This document shows positions 1-10,630 of a DNA stretch of 64,000 bases, piece after piece; the first letter of the stretch is position 1, and each line of letters opens with the position of its first letter. The translations under genes were made by a program, and so were the position numbers. A model generated the notes under the pieces. It had not been told where the DNA came from. It worked only from the letters and a program-made list of their open reading frames with translations, and ran no database searches. This stretch comes from Erythrophleum ivorense. Taxonomy: Eukaryota; Streptophyta; Magnoliopsida; Fabales; Fabaceae. The stretch spans positions 1 to 64,000 of the forward strand of contig JAIUCV010001095.1 of assembly GCA_026724425.1 (NCBI GenBank), given 5' to 3'.

Positions 1-693
1 AAATATTAACTCCTTTAGCTTCTCAAGAAGCTCTCAATGGAATCTAGAGGCATGCCAAATTCTATATCAAGAAGATCTCATTCGGTCATACTTTGACAGA
101 GCTCACAAAATTGGCGGTTTTGGCACCCAACATGGTTCAAAGTGGGTCCAAATGGCCTCCCACATGCTTTAGCCTCTTTTGGGCAAGTTTAAAAGTACAA
201 ACATAGCATATATGAATTAATCAAGTGATCCAAGTCATCATACATTTCAATATCACTATGCTACGGAACAAAATACATCATTTCATATAAGCCACAAAAG
301 GGCCACATTTTACATTCTCATTGTTTGGCTCTTTCCACAATTCATACATCATCTATACATATGTTTACATGTGCTTACATATTTACAACTCAAAAATAAT
401 AGGTGCATATTCATTTTGGCACCTTTTTACAACAAAAGAACTAAAACCACTACACATCTCCCTAAGTATGCTCAACTAGGCTCCATGAGGTGCACTTGGT
501 TCTCCTTGAGCTCCACCTAAGATGTTAAGATGGGAGAGGGAAGGGGTGAGATTCAGGGAATCTCAATAGCTCATACTCATTCAAGATGCAATCAAGATAT
601 ATAAACCAGTCAAAGCATACAACCAAGTCACAATGACACAACATATGTGTTTCATGCCATGAGTATCATATCAATGCCAAGATTAGGCTCTAA

Positions 694-816
694 GGACTTT
701 CGGTCTAGCCTCACCCAAGCCTTGGGACTTTTGGATTGGCCTCACCCTTGGTTTAGGGACTTTTGGCACTACCTCACCCGTCTTAAGGGACTTTCGGCAC
801 CATCTCACCCGAGCAA
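694..816. repeat. 31-bp mini-repeats inside LTR-B (about 4 units)
   Basis: Units starting GGACTTT(C/T)GG occur at 694, 725, 757 and 788, a period of 31-32 bp, each followed by a CCTCACCC-like stretch. Equivalent arrays occur in the other LTR-B copies near 4447-4560 and 63692-63800. Confidence 0.75.
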
Positions 817-1547
817 TTTCCACCATTCATATCATAAGCATATTGGTACCAATGCATCAAGGCAACATCAATGGCATATCTCATCATACAAGCACATACA
901 CAACATACAATGACTATTACACATCTAAGAATGCAATAAGAAAGAGTAGAGAGCTACCTTATTGGCTAATACAAGTCTTCCCTTTCAATTTCTCTTCTCC
1001 CTTCTTGATTTCACACTCACAACTAGATGGAGTTGCTTCCTTTAAGCCTAGGCATAACAAGAGCATCAAATTACTCTCTTATAACTCAAATAAACTCTCA
1101 CAAAACTAAAGAGGCTCTTCATCAAAGTAAACCCCGGCTACACATGTAACAAGCTAGGGATTCTCTCTCTAGAACTCTACTCACTCTCTTTCCTCTCTCA
1201 AGCTCTCAAGGAAGAAAGCAAAGAAGAAGAAGTGAAGCTATATGAGTTCTACCCTTATTCTAGAGTAATTTTCCCACTTCCCTCTTCGGAACCAAACCCA
1301 AATCAACTTCTAAAACCATAGAAAGAGAGGGCAAAAGGAGGAGAACAACATGCTAAGGAGAAAAGCTATGAAAATCTAAAGATTACTCACCTCTTTGCTT
1401 GGTCTCCTTGCTTCTCTAGGTCTCTCTCTCTCTCCATAGCTCTTTTCTCTCTCCTTGGTTGAAGCTTAGGTCTGTTCTAAGAGAAAGGAAAGTTTGGAAG
1501 CTTTTAAAAAGTCAAAATCTCTCTTTTTACGTTTTTCCGGACTAACC

Positions 1548-1780
1548 CTCGCTATAGCAAGCCATAACCCTCGCTACGGCAAGCTCGTGTCAGTCCCAGA
1601 CCTTTGCCTTCACTATAGCTCTCGCTACGGCGAGCAACTCCCTGGTTTTTGTATGGGATGCCTACACTCGCTATAGCTAGAAGCATTTTTGCTATAGCGA
1701 GAAGGCATTCTCGCTATAGCTAGCCCATTTCTCGCTATAGCGAACAGGTACATTCGCTATAGCTAGGCTATAGCTAGCAG
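1548..1780. repeat. Cluster of GCTATAGC palindromes
   Basis: The 8-bp palindrome GCTATAGC occurs seven times (1551, 1670, 1691, 1713, 1734, 1756, 1767), usually as CTCGCTATAGC(G/T)AG. GCTACGGC variants lie between the first two. Spacing in the last six is 11-22 bp. It lies just inside the end of the LTR-B piece. Confidence 0.8.
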
Positions 1781-1881
1781 ACTTAGAAAATTTTTAGCCT
1801 TCGAAAATTTTCAGCTTTTCTTTTCTTTCCCTTTTCTTTTCTCTTTTCTTTTCTTTTCTTTTTTCTGGTTGTTACAGTTAC

Positions 1882-2935
1882 CATATGAAAAACCAAGATT
1901 TCTAGGTTAGAATGAAAGTTTGGAACCATTAGCCGTGGCTAAATGCCCTTATGCCGCGACCAATTGCTCTCGGGTTCACTCCTTAACTTCATATCACTGT
2001 AATGAGTTAGACATTCGCCGCGGCTAACCTACATGGCACTGCAGTGAGGAAGCCTCCTAGAACCTACCTCATGGAATTTAATCACTACAAGCTATTTATG
2101 AATCACTTACCTAACCACCAAGGAGTCCTAAATTTGGACTTGAGCCTCCTTACACAAAAAATCACAACGTTTTACTCTAAACCCCTTGTGTTTTCGCAAT
2201 ATAATAGAGCCCAATAGGTAAGTCAGTCATTGGGGCCATTTCCTAGCATAGAACACAACAAAGGAGAAAGGAAAAACTTATCTACTAGTTCTTCTAGCCT
2301 TCACCCCTGAAAATCATGTAAGAAACAACTAAACATCCACGTTTTAGATTTAGGAAATAAATGAAAATCCTCTAAACACAAAACCAATCAGGCCAAATGT
2401 AAAGGAGAGTAAGAGTATTCAGTTTTATATAGATTACCTTAACTAAAGCTTCCCCTAAGAGTGCAAATTTGAGCCAAGTAGTTGAGAAACCCTAACCTCC
2501 CTCTCCATGCATGTTTTCCTCCTTTGCTTCTACAGAACCAAGGGTTTTTGCCTCCAGTATTTAGTATGGCTATAAAGCCCTTAGGGTTTTAAGGTAATAT
2601 AGGCTTACCCAAAAGCCCATTATCCATTTAGGTCAATTTCCCTTAGTATTAGGCCAAGGTTTGGTGGGTTTAAGTGAGTTGGGTCACATTACAAAGAAGT
2701 TGGGCCTTTAATAATGTTCTTAACATACAAAAATTAATCATGGAACCCAAATCATATTTGAATCCATAAACATCATTTTATCTTTCTTAAAATGATCTAA
2801 CTAATAATTATTATGTTAAGATACTCAAATTTCCCATTTTCCTTAAAATTCCCATTTTCTCATTTTTTTTCTTAAATTTCTCTTAGTAATTTCATAATAC
2901 CCCATAATTACTCTTAATTAATTTTTGGTGTTACA
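1882..2935 (-). mobile_element. 3' LTR (LTR-A type, partial) of gypsy element I
   Basis: Read on the minus strand, this begins TGTAACACC at 2935, directly after the end of a gypsy internal region with a purine-rich tract (2936-3020). It has LTR-A features: the CCTCCTAGAACCTAC segment near 2050, degraded CCGCGG motifs near 1930-2030, and a leader-like stretch near 2380-2560. It is cut at 1882 by the LTR-B insertion. It is more diverged from the other LTR-A copies than they are from each other. Confidence 0.6.
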
Positions 2936-3020
2936 TTCTCCCTTCTTTTTAGGAATTTTATCTTTAAAATTAGACATATCTTACTCAAAAAGCACTAGAT
3001 AATCCTTCCTCATTGCTTCC
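2936..3020 (-). pseudogene. Gypsy element I: extreme 3' end of pol and polypurine tract
   Basis: On the minus strand this matches the end of the element III pol at about 23185-23265. The order is a GATGAGG-AAGGATTATCT chromodomain tail, a TGAGTAAG stop region, then a polypurine tract of the AAAAAGAAGGGAGAA type abutting the LTR. The rest of the chromodomain lies beyond the LTR-B insertion, at 6404-6556. CTTCC at 3016-3020 is the left copy of the target duplication of that LTR-B. Confidence 0.7.
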
Positions 3021-6000
3021 TATCATGCCATACTTAAGATGGCACAATTTTACACTTCATTGTGCATATAACACTAATTTTCATATATTCAACACTTTTA
3101 GTAGTGAAAAATACTGACATTAAAAGTCAAAATGTTTCAATCTTGCTTAATTGCATCATTTCAACTTACCAATCTCAAAATACACTCTTAATATAGTTGC
3201 CCAACCAGAAATATCACCAAAAAAAAATCATGGAATTCAGATTTAAGGTCAAGCATCACAAACTAGTACAATTACACTATTCCACGTCATTCTATAATTT
3301 TGTAGCAATCTTTCAAAATTCATAACTTGAGCTAGAAATTTTCAATTTATGGAAATGAGGACTTTATGGAAATTTCATGACATGAACTATATGCTATAAA
3401 AATTTTAGATGAAAACAATCTTATTTGGGCCCTGAAAATATAATGGAATAATATCACTATCAAATTTTTGTACATATGCAGACATGAAATTTTAACCTTG
3501 CATATCTTGAGCTACTCAGCTCCAAGTTGAGTGATTTCGATGGCTATGGATAGATTATAATGCCAACTATATGCTTGTAAAATTTCATGAGTGTTGAAAT
3601 TCATTTGGCCCCTTAAATATATAAAAAAATCAAAATTGACCAAATGAATAGTGATAAAGCAATTTTGCATAATTCAGCCTACTTTAAAAAATCATAATAA
3701 ATTTTATGAAGCTCCAAAAATTGTCATTTAACTCTATGAAAAGATCTAAATGAGATCTCAATATCCACCAAATTTTATGCCAAAACTTGTTCATTTGATC
3801 TAATTTTGGTTTAGAGGCAAATTATGGCTCAATTTGGTATCAAAGTGGCATCAAATGGTCTAAGATGGGATTCTATAATGCAAGTGACCATTTGAGCATG
3901 TTCAACACATAATTTATAGCATATTTAGCGATTATATCAGGTCTAAACTATCATAGAACTCAAAATCACTCTCTCACTTAGATTTATACACACACATTAC
4001 AAACCACATACATGTCAAAAATTCATGTTCTTGTACAAATGCTTCCAAATATGGTACATTCATCATAATATCATACTTTTACACATGAGTGAAGTTTACA
4101 TTTCATAAATATTATATACACTCATACTTAGACATTAGATTACATAAAATTCTAAAGCATTGTCAAAGTAGCACCAATTATGTCTATTGGCCTTCATTCC
4201 TTACTCCTTAAGAATTCCCTAAACATGGTTAGAGATAAAATACGAAAGAGTAAAATTCAAAGAATCCCAATAGCTCATTTACCCTTTTAAGCATACATAT
4301 ATGACATGTTATCATGTTAAAGAAAGCAAGCATACATCAAATGCTTCCAAACATCAAACATAATTATTTATATAAAGTTATATAGATCTATCAAAATCAA
4401 CAACAAGCTCTAGATACTTTTAGTCTAACTTTATCTAATTATTGGAGACTTTTGAATTAGCCTTAACTACTTTTAGGGACTTTTGACTTAACTTCCTTAT
4501 TTTTAAGACTTTTGATTTTGTCTCACTCTTAATTAGAGACTTTTGGCACAACCTCACCCATCAAGAGCCATCTCACATTTTCAAAGAATTCAAGAAGCAT
4601 AATGTCATCAAATTATCAAACAAATAGCAATAGACATGTTTTCATGATTCAGACACACATACAAGCAATCAATGACAATCAAACAACCAAGATATACATA
4701 CAAGAATGAATGAAAAGCTATCTTAAGTCAAAAAGTACAAGTTTTTTCTTTAGTTCTTACTTTCTTGCCTCGGCCTCACACACACACTTGGGAGAGGCTT
4801 GGTTTACTTAGCCTAGGCATATCAAACAAGACATACATCAATGGAACTATCTCTAACCTTACATAAACTCTATACAAGCCAATTCTAGCTTATGGCATCC
4901 ATATGACTCTATTTAGTAGCATAATGAAGTAACTCATATAATTCATCATCTTGGCTCTAATTTCTCACACAATCTAAGTCACATGATTCCATTTAAACTT
5001 ATTAGAGTCATCACAAACTTAAATCAATAAGCCTAACATCAAGTTGTTTCTTTATGCATAATGAAACCTTAAACTTTCAACTTTCAAAATTTGGTTTCTA
5101 AATTTAAACCAATGGTCCCTTTGGTAGCTATAATTTATATCTAGACTATTTCTATCTTTGGAATCAAAGAAATCTCACCCTAGGTACTTGGAATCCTTCT
5201 TGGCTGAGACATGCACATGACTTGCCATCCATGGAGTTTTGTTTGTTTTTGTAGGGAATTTGGCACTTGTAAAGCTTTCTAGGTCTATTATGAACTCAAT
5301 TATACTCTTACATAAGTTAAATTATCATTAGAAAGCTTCATATTCTCTAATGTGCAACCAAAACCCTAATTTCCATAACTTACTACCAAATGCTTCTTTT
5401 TTAGTTCTATTTGTTCCACATGATTCTCCATACTTTAAAACCTCATTTTTTTCTAAAATTTGGACCAAAATCAAACTCCCTCCATGGTCCTCTTGTGCTA
5501 GCCAAACTACCAAGAAGAACAAGATTTCCATGGAGAAATTACCTTGTTAACTTCCTTGCAAGATGGACTTCCTTAGCCTTCCAAGATTTCCTCTAAATCC
5601 TCCCTTCCTTCTACTGAACCAGCCATGAAACACCATCATTTATAGCTTCAAAACCATGGAGTAGGAGAGGAGAAAGAGGAGAAGAACATTAGTAAGGAGA
5701 AGAGCATGAAAAAGTAGTAATTCTTTACCTATTTTGCTTAATTTTCTCCTTCCCTTTTCCTCCCTCTTGGTGCACCACTTGAAGATGGTTTGGGTTCAGT
5801 TTTTAGCTAAATGAAAGTCAGTTAAAGGGAGAAAAGAAAGTGGGGCATGCTACATAAGAAAGGGGAGGCTAGTTATGACATTTTCAAATTTTCATTTTTG
5901 CCCCTAAACTTTGGTTTCTCCAATTGAGCTCATTTCAACTCCTTTTTAAGAACCGTCTTTTCCATCATAAAATTTATATTCTCTAATTTATAAAATGTCA

Positions 6001-6403
6001 TTGGTTTTACCCAAATTGGATTTAAAACCTTACCGAACCATTTGATCAACATTTCAATCAACTAATAACCTAAAATGTACATCGGAAGAGTTTTGGCCAT
6101 TCTAAGGGTTCCTATGATTTTTAGAGCCTCTGAAAATCCTAGAAAATTTAAATTTTTCATTTAAAGCTCCCTCCTTTGATTTTTCAAAAAATTACTCAAA
6201 ATTACGATATTGTCACTACGTTATTCTTTAAATTCGTTCAGCCATTTTGACTCTAATTTCAGGTTATCCTTAGGCTCTTACCCATATTTTTAGATGTTCT
6301 AATTAATATCCTAATATCATTTAGTCTCAATTTGCTTTGCTTTAGGGTGTTCCAGTATCAATTTATCAATTTTAGTTTAGTTTCTAAAAAATTGGTTATT
6401 ACA
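3021..6403 (-). mobile_element. Solo LTR-B, complete
   Basis: This is a 3383-bp block bounded by identical 5-bp duplications CTTCC (3016-3020 and 6404-6408). It splits the chromodomain end of the element I pol: removing it rejoins the two pol pieces with one CTTCC, as expected for one insertion. On the plus strand it starts TA and ends TTATTACA, so the LTR is TG...TA in its own sense. No internal coding region remains, so it is a solo LTR. The small reading frames near 5328-5596 lie in LTR sequence and have no recognisable domain. Confidence 0.8.
4447..4560. repeat. 31-bp mini-repeats in LTR-B
   Basis: GACTTTTG units at 4447, 4478, 4507 and 4538, with period 29-31 bp. Homologous to the array at 694-816 but more diverged. 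Confidence 0.65.
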
Positions 6404-6556
6404 CTTCCTTTGTTTTCCATGTAGCTTCATCCAGAGTCAGTCCTTTCCACACCATTTTTATCAAGATGATGTTATTATTATGCAACTATTTTACTTTCAA
6501 GTCCACTATCTTTTCCAATTTAACCACATAAGGCAAGTTATCTTACAGATACACAT
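6404..6556 (-). pseudogene. Gypsy element I: integrase/chromodomain fragment
   Basis: Read on the minus strand, this fragment aligns with about 23030-23185 of element III: an ATGTG-ATCT junction, then the sequence before the chromodomain, then GACTGACTCTGGATGAAGC. It lies between the LTR-B solo on the left and the LTR-A solo on the right, and it continues at 9371 once the latter is removed. It has stops and small deletions. Confidence 0.7.
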
Positions 6557-6835
6557 TGTGACAACCCGACCTTCTAATCACTGTAATTATGGTTAAATGT
6601 ACAATTGATAATTAATTATCAAGGTTTGAGTGGTTACAATCTATCACATTGTGAAAATATGGGAAAAATTTAAACCTTGATGTTAGGGTCATCACCATAC
6701 CACCACACAAATCAAAATTTGCATAAAAGAAATTCTACTACCATAAAGGGTTTATGATACCACCATTCATCAGTTTCGATACCCAATAACCTTCCACAAG
6801 TATCCCTATATTGCCTCTTTATTTCACAAATCTCG

Positions 6836-7240
6836 TCGCGGCGATAGCCGCAGCAAGTTGGACCTTCGCCGCGGCCAACCTATGTGGCGCCGCGGCGGAA
6901 ACGCCTCCTGGAACTACTGCTTAACTCCCAGGATTCTCGCCTCGACACAATATATTCGCGCCGCGGCAAGTTTTGCTTCTGTCCAACCCTAATTTTATTT
7001 TCTCGACTCGCGCCGTGGCAGGAGATACTGAGCTGTGACAAGTTTTGGTTCTGTTACCTTCCTGGGCGATTTTTTTTCCGCTCTGCACCGCGGCGAGATT
7101 TATCAGGCCGCGGCGCGCCTCGCCACTGTCACTCCCTGGGCCAATTTTCTCCCATTGCGCCGCGGCGGGATTGGTTATGCCGCGGCGTTTTTCGGTTCTG
7201 TCTCTCATTCGGCCGCGGCGAAGCCTTCTTAGCTGCGGCG
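6836..7240. repeat. CpG-rich cluster of CCGCGG palindromes in LTR-A
   Basis: About eight intact CCGCGG hexamers, mostly within GCCGCGGC, plus decayed forms (CCGTGG, CTGCGG) are spread over 400 bp of otherwise AT-rich LTR. The homologous stretch is at 23588-24040 (antisense, partly decayed) and 60848-61216 (sense, mostly decayed). Confidence 0.85.
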
Positions 7241-8044
7241 GGACTCCCTCTAGTGACTATATTACCCAAATTTCGACCCCTACACTCCAAATCTCATCTT
7301 AGAGACACTCTAGGTCCACTTTCCCTTATTTTATGTGATCCTAATAGTGTTTACCTACCCTATTTACCCATCAATCTACCTACTACCATTGCAAAACTTA
7401 ATTACTCCTTCCTACTTACCCAACTAGCTCATATTAGCAAATTCATGAATATATGACAGCAAGAACACACACATTAGCAGCAATTACATCCCATACAATT
7501 TCCATAGTGATTTCCATTCAACAATAGCTTACCTCCAAGGCACCATATGACTACAATTCTCATATAGTAATCCATATCACAATTTCAGCAAAACTACATA
7601 TATTTAATGCTATAAGTTCATACATTGATATTCACTATAACGAGACTTGAATCTTTAACGGTTACATTTCATTCAAACAAAATATAAACGCCTACACTTG
7701 GCAACATGACTACATGATGATGCTATGTAAACTAATAACAAAATTGCATCTACCCTATTCTACTCAGACCAAGTGTAGCTCCCCACACCCGGCCTCAGCT
7801 CATGGATGTTCATCCACTTGCTTACCCTTATCCTTACCCGAAGAACTTTTACCTGAAATATTAATCCCATAAAATGGGGTGAGATATAAATCTCAGTAAC
7901 CAAGGCAATTTCATCATATATCCAATTTAATTAGCATATAAGCATGAATCAAAATTAACATTAGAATTATATCCATCATAACAGCAAATGAAATAATTAG
8001 GCTATCATGATTACTATCCCATACTAGCAATCATATTATCACAT

Positions 8045-8225
8045 GTTAAAGGCCATTAACATCGGGAAAGGCCCGTCCATGGCACCCACTCCCTATTGAG
8101 CACAACCGGGGCTCAATGCATCTGGGTTTGATCATAATCCGGTGCTCGATCGAAGCATATGCACGGGTGGCAGCCGTACCACAGCTCCACCATGGACTCA
8201 CAAGGTCCAATCACAATTCAACAGA
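8045..8225 (-). repeat. Conserved GC-rich module of LTR-A
   Basis: The stretch contains CGGGAAAGGCCCGTCCATGG, GCACAACCGGGGCTCAATGC and CGGTGCTCGATCGAAGC. The same block is easy to align in all LTR-A copies (17160-17335, 24835-25000, 26985-27140, 59920-60065). It may be a promoter or RNA element of the LTR; no function can be assigned from sequence. Confidence 0.6.
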
Positions 8226-9370
8226 TAGCCAACCAATTCATTCAGCATTTTCAATCAATCATATATAGCAACATATGAAATTAAATCAAATATATTCATG
8301 GAATTGATATAACCCGATTACCTCACTTGTAGACACTTGCAACAGTCACCAATGGTGCAGAAGTCCTCCTATAACCATAGCATCATAGAATTACTACTCT
8401 AATTCATCATTAACAGTTACAATCAGTGCCCAAAGAATTTAAGATGCTAATGACTACCTAAGGATCACTTACTCAGCCACTTTAAGTCCCAAATTCGGAT
8501 TAAATTCTCTTCCACCAGAAAACTCAATATTCCACCCAAAATCCTAAGTAATTTCGTACATAATTAATACCCATTTTATAAATTAGCTATGGGGGTCTCA
8601 AATTAACAAATGAAGCATCAAAATGGAGGGTTTAAACTCATCCAAGGTCAGCCCTAACCTCAACCTACGAATTTCACCAAGAAAATCCCTAAATTTCCAC
8701 ATTTCAGATTTTGGGTAGAGTGAAAATGCTCCAAATGAAAAACTAATCAGACCAAATTAAAGAGGAAGATGAGGGGATTAAGTTGTATAACTATTACCTT
8801 GGCTGAATCTTGCTCTAAATATGAGAAAATGCCAAATCTTTGCCTCAAACCCTAGCCTCCTTCTCAACCTCCGAATTTTACTTCTTGAGTTTTATGTTTC
8901 AGCAAGTGGGAGGAAGGGGCTGATGCATTAGGGTTTTAGGTGGGTTTAAGTTAGGTCAAAGATGGGTCATGGGTTGCTCCAAGGTCCAACTTCATTTGGG
9001 CTGCAAATTTTAGCTTATTGGGCCAGTTTTAAAGTGTTGGGCTGCAGAATTTGTTGGGTCAATTCTTGTCCATTGGGTTGTTGAAGTTTAATTAAGTTTG
9101 GGCCAAGTTTGAGAAGCTCAAGAATGTGGGTCTGCACAAGGGTTATTAGGCCACATAGAGGAGTCTATACAATGTGGATTTTGGGCCTCCATCACACTAA
9201 ATTGGGTTGGGTCTGCACCTAACCAATTGGGCCCCCATTAGCCTTTTCTCATGATCCATTAATGTAAGCTTAGATAGAATTTCTATCCCAATTAAATCTT
9301 AAACCCATATTAATTATGCTTAATTAATCTAATCTATGATTAATACCTTAATTAATTATGGGGTGTTACA

Positions 9371-10630
9371 CATATTCTCATACTCGATAACATATAAAGG
9401 GTTTGAGTGAGATTTTTCAACTGGGATACATGGAACACATCATGCAATTGGGCTAAATTTGGAGGTAAAGCCACTCTATAGGCCATAGGTCCTATCTACT
9501 CAAGGATCTAGAAGGGACCAAGATAACAAGGACTGAGCTTCCTTAACTTAATAGATTGCCCTAACCCATCACTGGAATAACCTTAAGGAGCACATGCTCT
9601 CCTACCTTAAACTCTAAGGGTCCCCTTCTTTTATTCGCATAACTTTTCTACCCACTTTGAGCAATAAGCAACTTCTTCCTAATGAGTTTAATCTGAAAGG
9701 TGGTTTGATCCACTATATTGAGACCTAAAAGGCTCCTTTCACCAAGTTCTACCCAACACAAGGATAACTTATACTTTTTCTCATAAAGTGCCTTAAAAGG
9801 TGTCTTCTAAATACTAGAATGGTAACTATTGTTGTATGTAGACTCAGGTAACGACAAGTACACATCCCAGTGTCCCTTCAACTCCAACACACTAGGTCTA
9901 AGCATATCCTCAAGTGTTTGAATAGTCCTCACAGTCTACCCATCAGATTGAGGGTTATAGGCAGTGCTAAAGTTAAGACTCGTGCCTAAGGCTTCCTTGA
10001 AGGACCACTAAAATTTTGATGAAAATCTAAGGTCTCTATCAGACATAATACCATTAGGAACACTGTGAAACCTCATAATAAAGTTGTGCTAACATATCTA
10101 AAGGATAAGTAACTTTAATAAGTAGAAAGTAAGTAGACTTTATCAGTCTATCCATGATCATCTAAATGGCATCATAACCTGAGGATGTTCCAGGCAAACC
10201 CATCACAAAATCTATGTATATACTATCCCATTTCCATTTTGAAATCTCTAAAAGGTGTAACAAGCCTGCAGGATTTTTGTGCTCAATCTTTATCTTTTAA
10301 CAAACTAGACACTTAAAAACAAAATCCGCTATGTCCAATTTCATTCCAGGATGCCAAAAACTCTTTTTAAGATCTCTATACATCTTAGCGATGCCCGGAT
10401 GCATGGTATATCTACTCTTATGTGCCTCAAATACTACCAAATTTCTTATTTGCTCATCCTTAGGTATGCATACTCTACCCTGATACTTTACCAATCCATC
10501 ACTAGATAGGTCAAAGTCCTTACCCTCCCCACTATCCAATTGCTCTCTAATCCTACCTAATGCTCATCCAACTCTTGGGCCTCTTTAATTCTTTTCCCAA
10601 AGTTTTCCAATAACATAGTTCCTAGTATAT
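9371..10630 (-). pseudogene. Ty3/gypsy element I pol remnant (integrase region)
   Basis: Minus-strand integrase and C-terminal pol of a chromovirus-type gypsy element. The clearest part is 10297-10539. It holds the integrase zinc-binding region (HKSRYTMHPG with two His, ending in a CLVC Cys pair) and the upstream ...KDFDLSSDGLVKYQGRVCIP stretch, which aligns with 21895-22120 of element III. Towards lower coordinates the integrase core and GPY-like region can be traced with many stops and frameshifts. Gag, protease and RT of this element are absent. At about 10630 the sequence switches abruptly to a plus-strand RT fragment. It cannot encode a working protein. Confidence 0.8.

Larger units (their letters stand above)
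1..1876 (-). mobile_element. LTR-B copy, partial (cut by window edge)
   Basis: This is the terminal part of an LTR of family B lying antisense. It ends GGTTGTTACA at 1876, matching the ATTACA ends of the two complete LTR-B copies at 3021-6403 and 54645-58007. It carries the same 31-bp mini-repeats and the same order of modules as 3021-6403. GTTAC at 1877-1881 is the likely right-hand target duplication; the left one lies outside the window. The flanking DNA to the right is an antisense LTR-A-like sequence, so this copy inserted into that LTR. Short reading frames here are not coding. Confidence 0.7.
6557..9370 (-). mobile_element. Solo LTR-A, complete, antisense
   Basis: This 2814-bp block starts TGTGACAACC and ends GGGGTGTTACA, i.e. 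TGTAACACC...GGTTGTCACA in its own sense. It is flanked by CACAT (6552-6556) and CATAT (9371-9375). The intact site in element III reads ATGTG at the equivalent pol position, so this is a 5-bp duplication with one later mutation. The copy interrupts the antisense pol of element I. Reading frames at 6884-7456 and their antisense partners come from the CpG-rich palindrome cluster and are not genes. Confidence 0.85.

Noticed and set aside
694..816. Evenly spaced repeats considered as a CRISPR-like array
   Set aside because: Units are imperfect, spacers are homologous to each other, the array is inside an LTR, and the genome is a plant.
6884..7456. 190-codon frame in the CCGCGG cluster and similar frames at 23576-24263
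   Set aside because: Same LTR segment in several copies, frames not conserved between copies, Arg/Pro/Ala composition set by the palindromes.
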